NCBI GenBank assembly: GCA_030612095.1
Contig: JAUWOO010000107.1
Coordinates: 1-6,008 of the forward strand
Reading direction: 5' to 3'
Source: Thermoplasmatota archaeon
Lineage (GTDB): Archaea > Thermoplasmatota > E2 > DHVEG-1
DNA: 6,008 bases
Below the pieces are notes generated by a model, which was not told the DNA's origin, ran no database searches, and was given only the letters and a program-made list of their open reading frames with translations. Every line of letters starts with the position of its first letter. The first letter of the stretch is position 1. Both the position numbers and the translations under genes were made by a program. Shown piece by piece: positions 5,287 to 6,008 of this stretch.

Positions 5287-5522
5287 AACAGGAGTTCCAC
5301 ATCTATAACCCCATTCCGCCTTCGATTCCTCGACAAGCCCTTGCATTATTCATGCTACAGTCATGCTGCATCCCTGCTCAGCAGTAAAACATGGCAGTTT
5401 TTGTTGACAGTCATCAATGAATTTATGAAACTCGTTGAAGAAAAAAAGTTTTACAACTATATACTTAAAGAACACCGAAAAAGGATGCTTAAAATAAAAG
5501 CTGGGGATTTTATAGAATCTGA
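5287..5522. other. Stretch after vapC without a convincing gene
   Basis: No recognised gene is present. A possible 42-codon frame runs from the ATG at 5425 to a stop at 5551-5553 (MKLVEEKKFYNYILKE at its start, HAIHPAN at its end), and could be extended to 5341. It is lysine-rich and looks codon-like but has no family signature and its stop lies inside the hairpin at 5523-5580. It may be the tail of a decayed gene of an IS200/IS605-type element, or a chance frame. Confidence 0.3.
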
Positions 5523-5580
5523 TAAATCCCATGCGATTCATCCCGCAAACTAAAGTTTGGGGATTTCTCGCTTGGGTTTA
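5523..5580. repeat. Large imperfect hairpin resembling an IS200/IS605 right end
   Basis: About 24 base pairs form around a short AA apex at 5552-5553. Reading inwards: TAAA (5523-5526) pairs with TTTA, CCCA (5528-5531) with TGGG, GCGA (5533-5536) with TCGC, ATCCC (5540-5544) with GGGAT, and CAAACT (5546-5551) with AGTTTG. One T and one G are bulged, and there are a T-T mismatch and a symmetric TTC/TTC internal loop. The wording (GCGATTCATCCC, then a TAAA apex, then GGGGATTTCTCGC) is the pattern I associate with right-end hairpins of IS200/IS605 elements, where it belongs to the TnpB guide-RNA scaffold. No tnpB or tnpA is present in the window, so this would be a remnant or a non-autonomous copy. 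Confidence 0.55.
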
Positions 5581-5602
5581 GTTGATAGTAGGCGATAGCG
5601 AC

Positions 5603-5652
5603 TTGGTCTGTCAGGCCAAATATTTAACTTAAAATTTGGTTTATCAGACCAA
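5603..5652. promoter_or_regulatory. Two tandem palindromic operator-like sites before the second ATPase
   Basis: Two copies of a 17-bp palindrome, consensus TTGGTCTG-n-CAGACCAA, lie at 5603-5619 (TTGGTCTGTCAGGCCAA) and 5636-5652 (TTGGTTTATCAGACCAA). Each is followed directly by AATATTTA, so the repeated unit is 24 bp. The 33-bp period is about three helical turns and puts both on one face of the DNA. The second ends just before the TATA box of the ATPase gene, at the position of a regulator binding site. The regulator is not identified. Confidence 0.65.
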
Positions 5653-5654
5653 AT

Positions 5655-5664
5655 ATTTATAAAT
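5655..5664 (+). promoter_or_regulatory. TATA box of the second ATPase (leaderless)
   Basis: ATTTATAAAT, centred 26.5 nt before the ATG at 5686: the canonical spacing for a leaderless archaeal transcript, and the same 10-mer as the two minus-strand promoters. No Shine-Dalgarno sequence precedes the ATG, in agreement. Confidence 0.7.
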
Positions 5665-5685
5665 GAACATGCATTTACTTGAAAT

Positions 5686-6008
5686 ATGGACAGGGAAAAA
5701 CTCAAACAATTATTATTAGAACAAAATCAAATAACTTCTCCCCCCAACACAATACCTAGAGAATTGCATCATGACATAAACCAATTTAAAAAAACGCCTT
5801 TTATAACAATAACCTCGGGGGTTCGACGGTCAGGAAAATCAACATTACTACATCATATGAGATCAAAATATCTGGATAGTAGTTATTATGTTAATTTTGA
5901 TGACGAGCGTTTCGTCAATTTCACCGTTGATGATTTTCAAATGCTTTATGAAATTTTGATTGAACTTTTTGGTGATAATGACATATTCTTTTTTGATGAA
6001 ATCCAGAA
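5686..6008 (+). CDS. AAA family ATPase, partial (cut by the window end)
   Basis: The first 107 residues of an AAA_14-type ATPase, with no stop codon before the window edge. Walker A is GVRRSGKST at residues 45-53. The following YYVNFDDERF (67-76) is typical of the family. Walker B is IFFFDEIQ (100-107), with D104/E105 at the very end. A DUF4143 C-terminus is expected from the family but lies outside the window. The ATG at 5686 is chosen from the leaderless TATA spacing. It belongs to the same broad family as the minus-strand ATPase at 360-1667, but the P-loops differ (GVRRSGKST against GPRQIGKTT), so it is a distant relative and not a recent copy. Only this one carries the tandem palindromes upstream. 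Confidence 0.88.
   Translation, partial: MDREKLKQLLLEQNQITSPPNTIPRELHHDINQFKKTPFITITSGVRRSGKSTLLHHMRSKYLDSSYYVNFDDERFVNFTVDDFQMLYEILIELFGDNDIFFFDEIQ

Noticed and set aside
5290..5345. A tRNA gene suggested by a TTCGATTCC stretch
   Set aside because: No acceptor stem, D-arm or anticodon arm can be paired around it.

Overview
The window looks like an accessory island in an archaeal chromosome, probably from an uncultivated, fairly AT-rich lineage. Three genes have the same TATA box (ATTTATAAAT) centred about 25-29 nt before the start codon, the layout of archaeal leaderless transcription. A fourth gene has a GGGTGA Shine-Dalgarno site. The protein families also fit: AAA/DUF4143 ATPases, an archaeal RelE, a VapB/VapC pair, and a ribbon-helix-helix protein with a C2H2 finger. 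The species cannot be fixed from this sequence.

Layout, left to right. Positions 1-350 are noncoding, A/C-rich and carry several copies of a short repeat (core TTTCRCACGCAAAA, then TGTCAG or CRTCAG). An AAA/DUF4143 ATPase follows on the minus strand (360-1667). Next, also on the minus strand, is a small gene for a ribbon-helix-helix plus C2H2 zinc-finger protein (1979-2194), ending in a hairpin terminator. A second repeat block (2441-2645) is clearly homologous to the first. Then come an antitoxin/RelE module (2782-3269), a hairpin-rich intergenic region with one more repeat unit (3270-3545), and a 303-residue protein joining a zinc ribbon and helix-turn-helix to a RecB/Cas4-like PD-(D/E)XK nuclease domain (3563-4474). 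After it lie nested inverted repeats, a VapB gene (4665-4880) and a broken VapC gene (4882-5286). The right end holds a large hairpin resembling an IS200/IS605 right end, two palindromic operator-like sites, and the start of a second AAA ATPase, cut by the window edge.

The two toxin-antitoxin modules share a promoter design: a TTAAATA-type TATA box followed at once by a palindrome with ACATA/TATGT arms, suiting autorepression by the antitoxin. The VapC toxin looks dead: a TAA stop interrupts it at codon 76, and a glycine sits where a catalytic glutamate is expected.

The best candidate for something undescribed is the zinc-ribbon/HTH/PD-(D/E)XK protein together with the dispersed repeats. Gene and repeats share a G-poor, C-rich plus strand, unlike the other genes, and the repeats lie between the cargo modules. 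A repeat-recognising nuclease or mobile element is an inference from this layout, not something the sequence proves.
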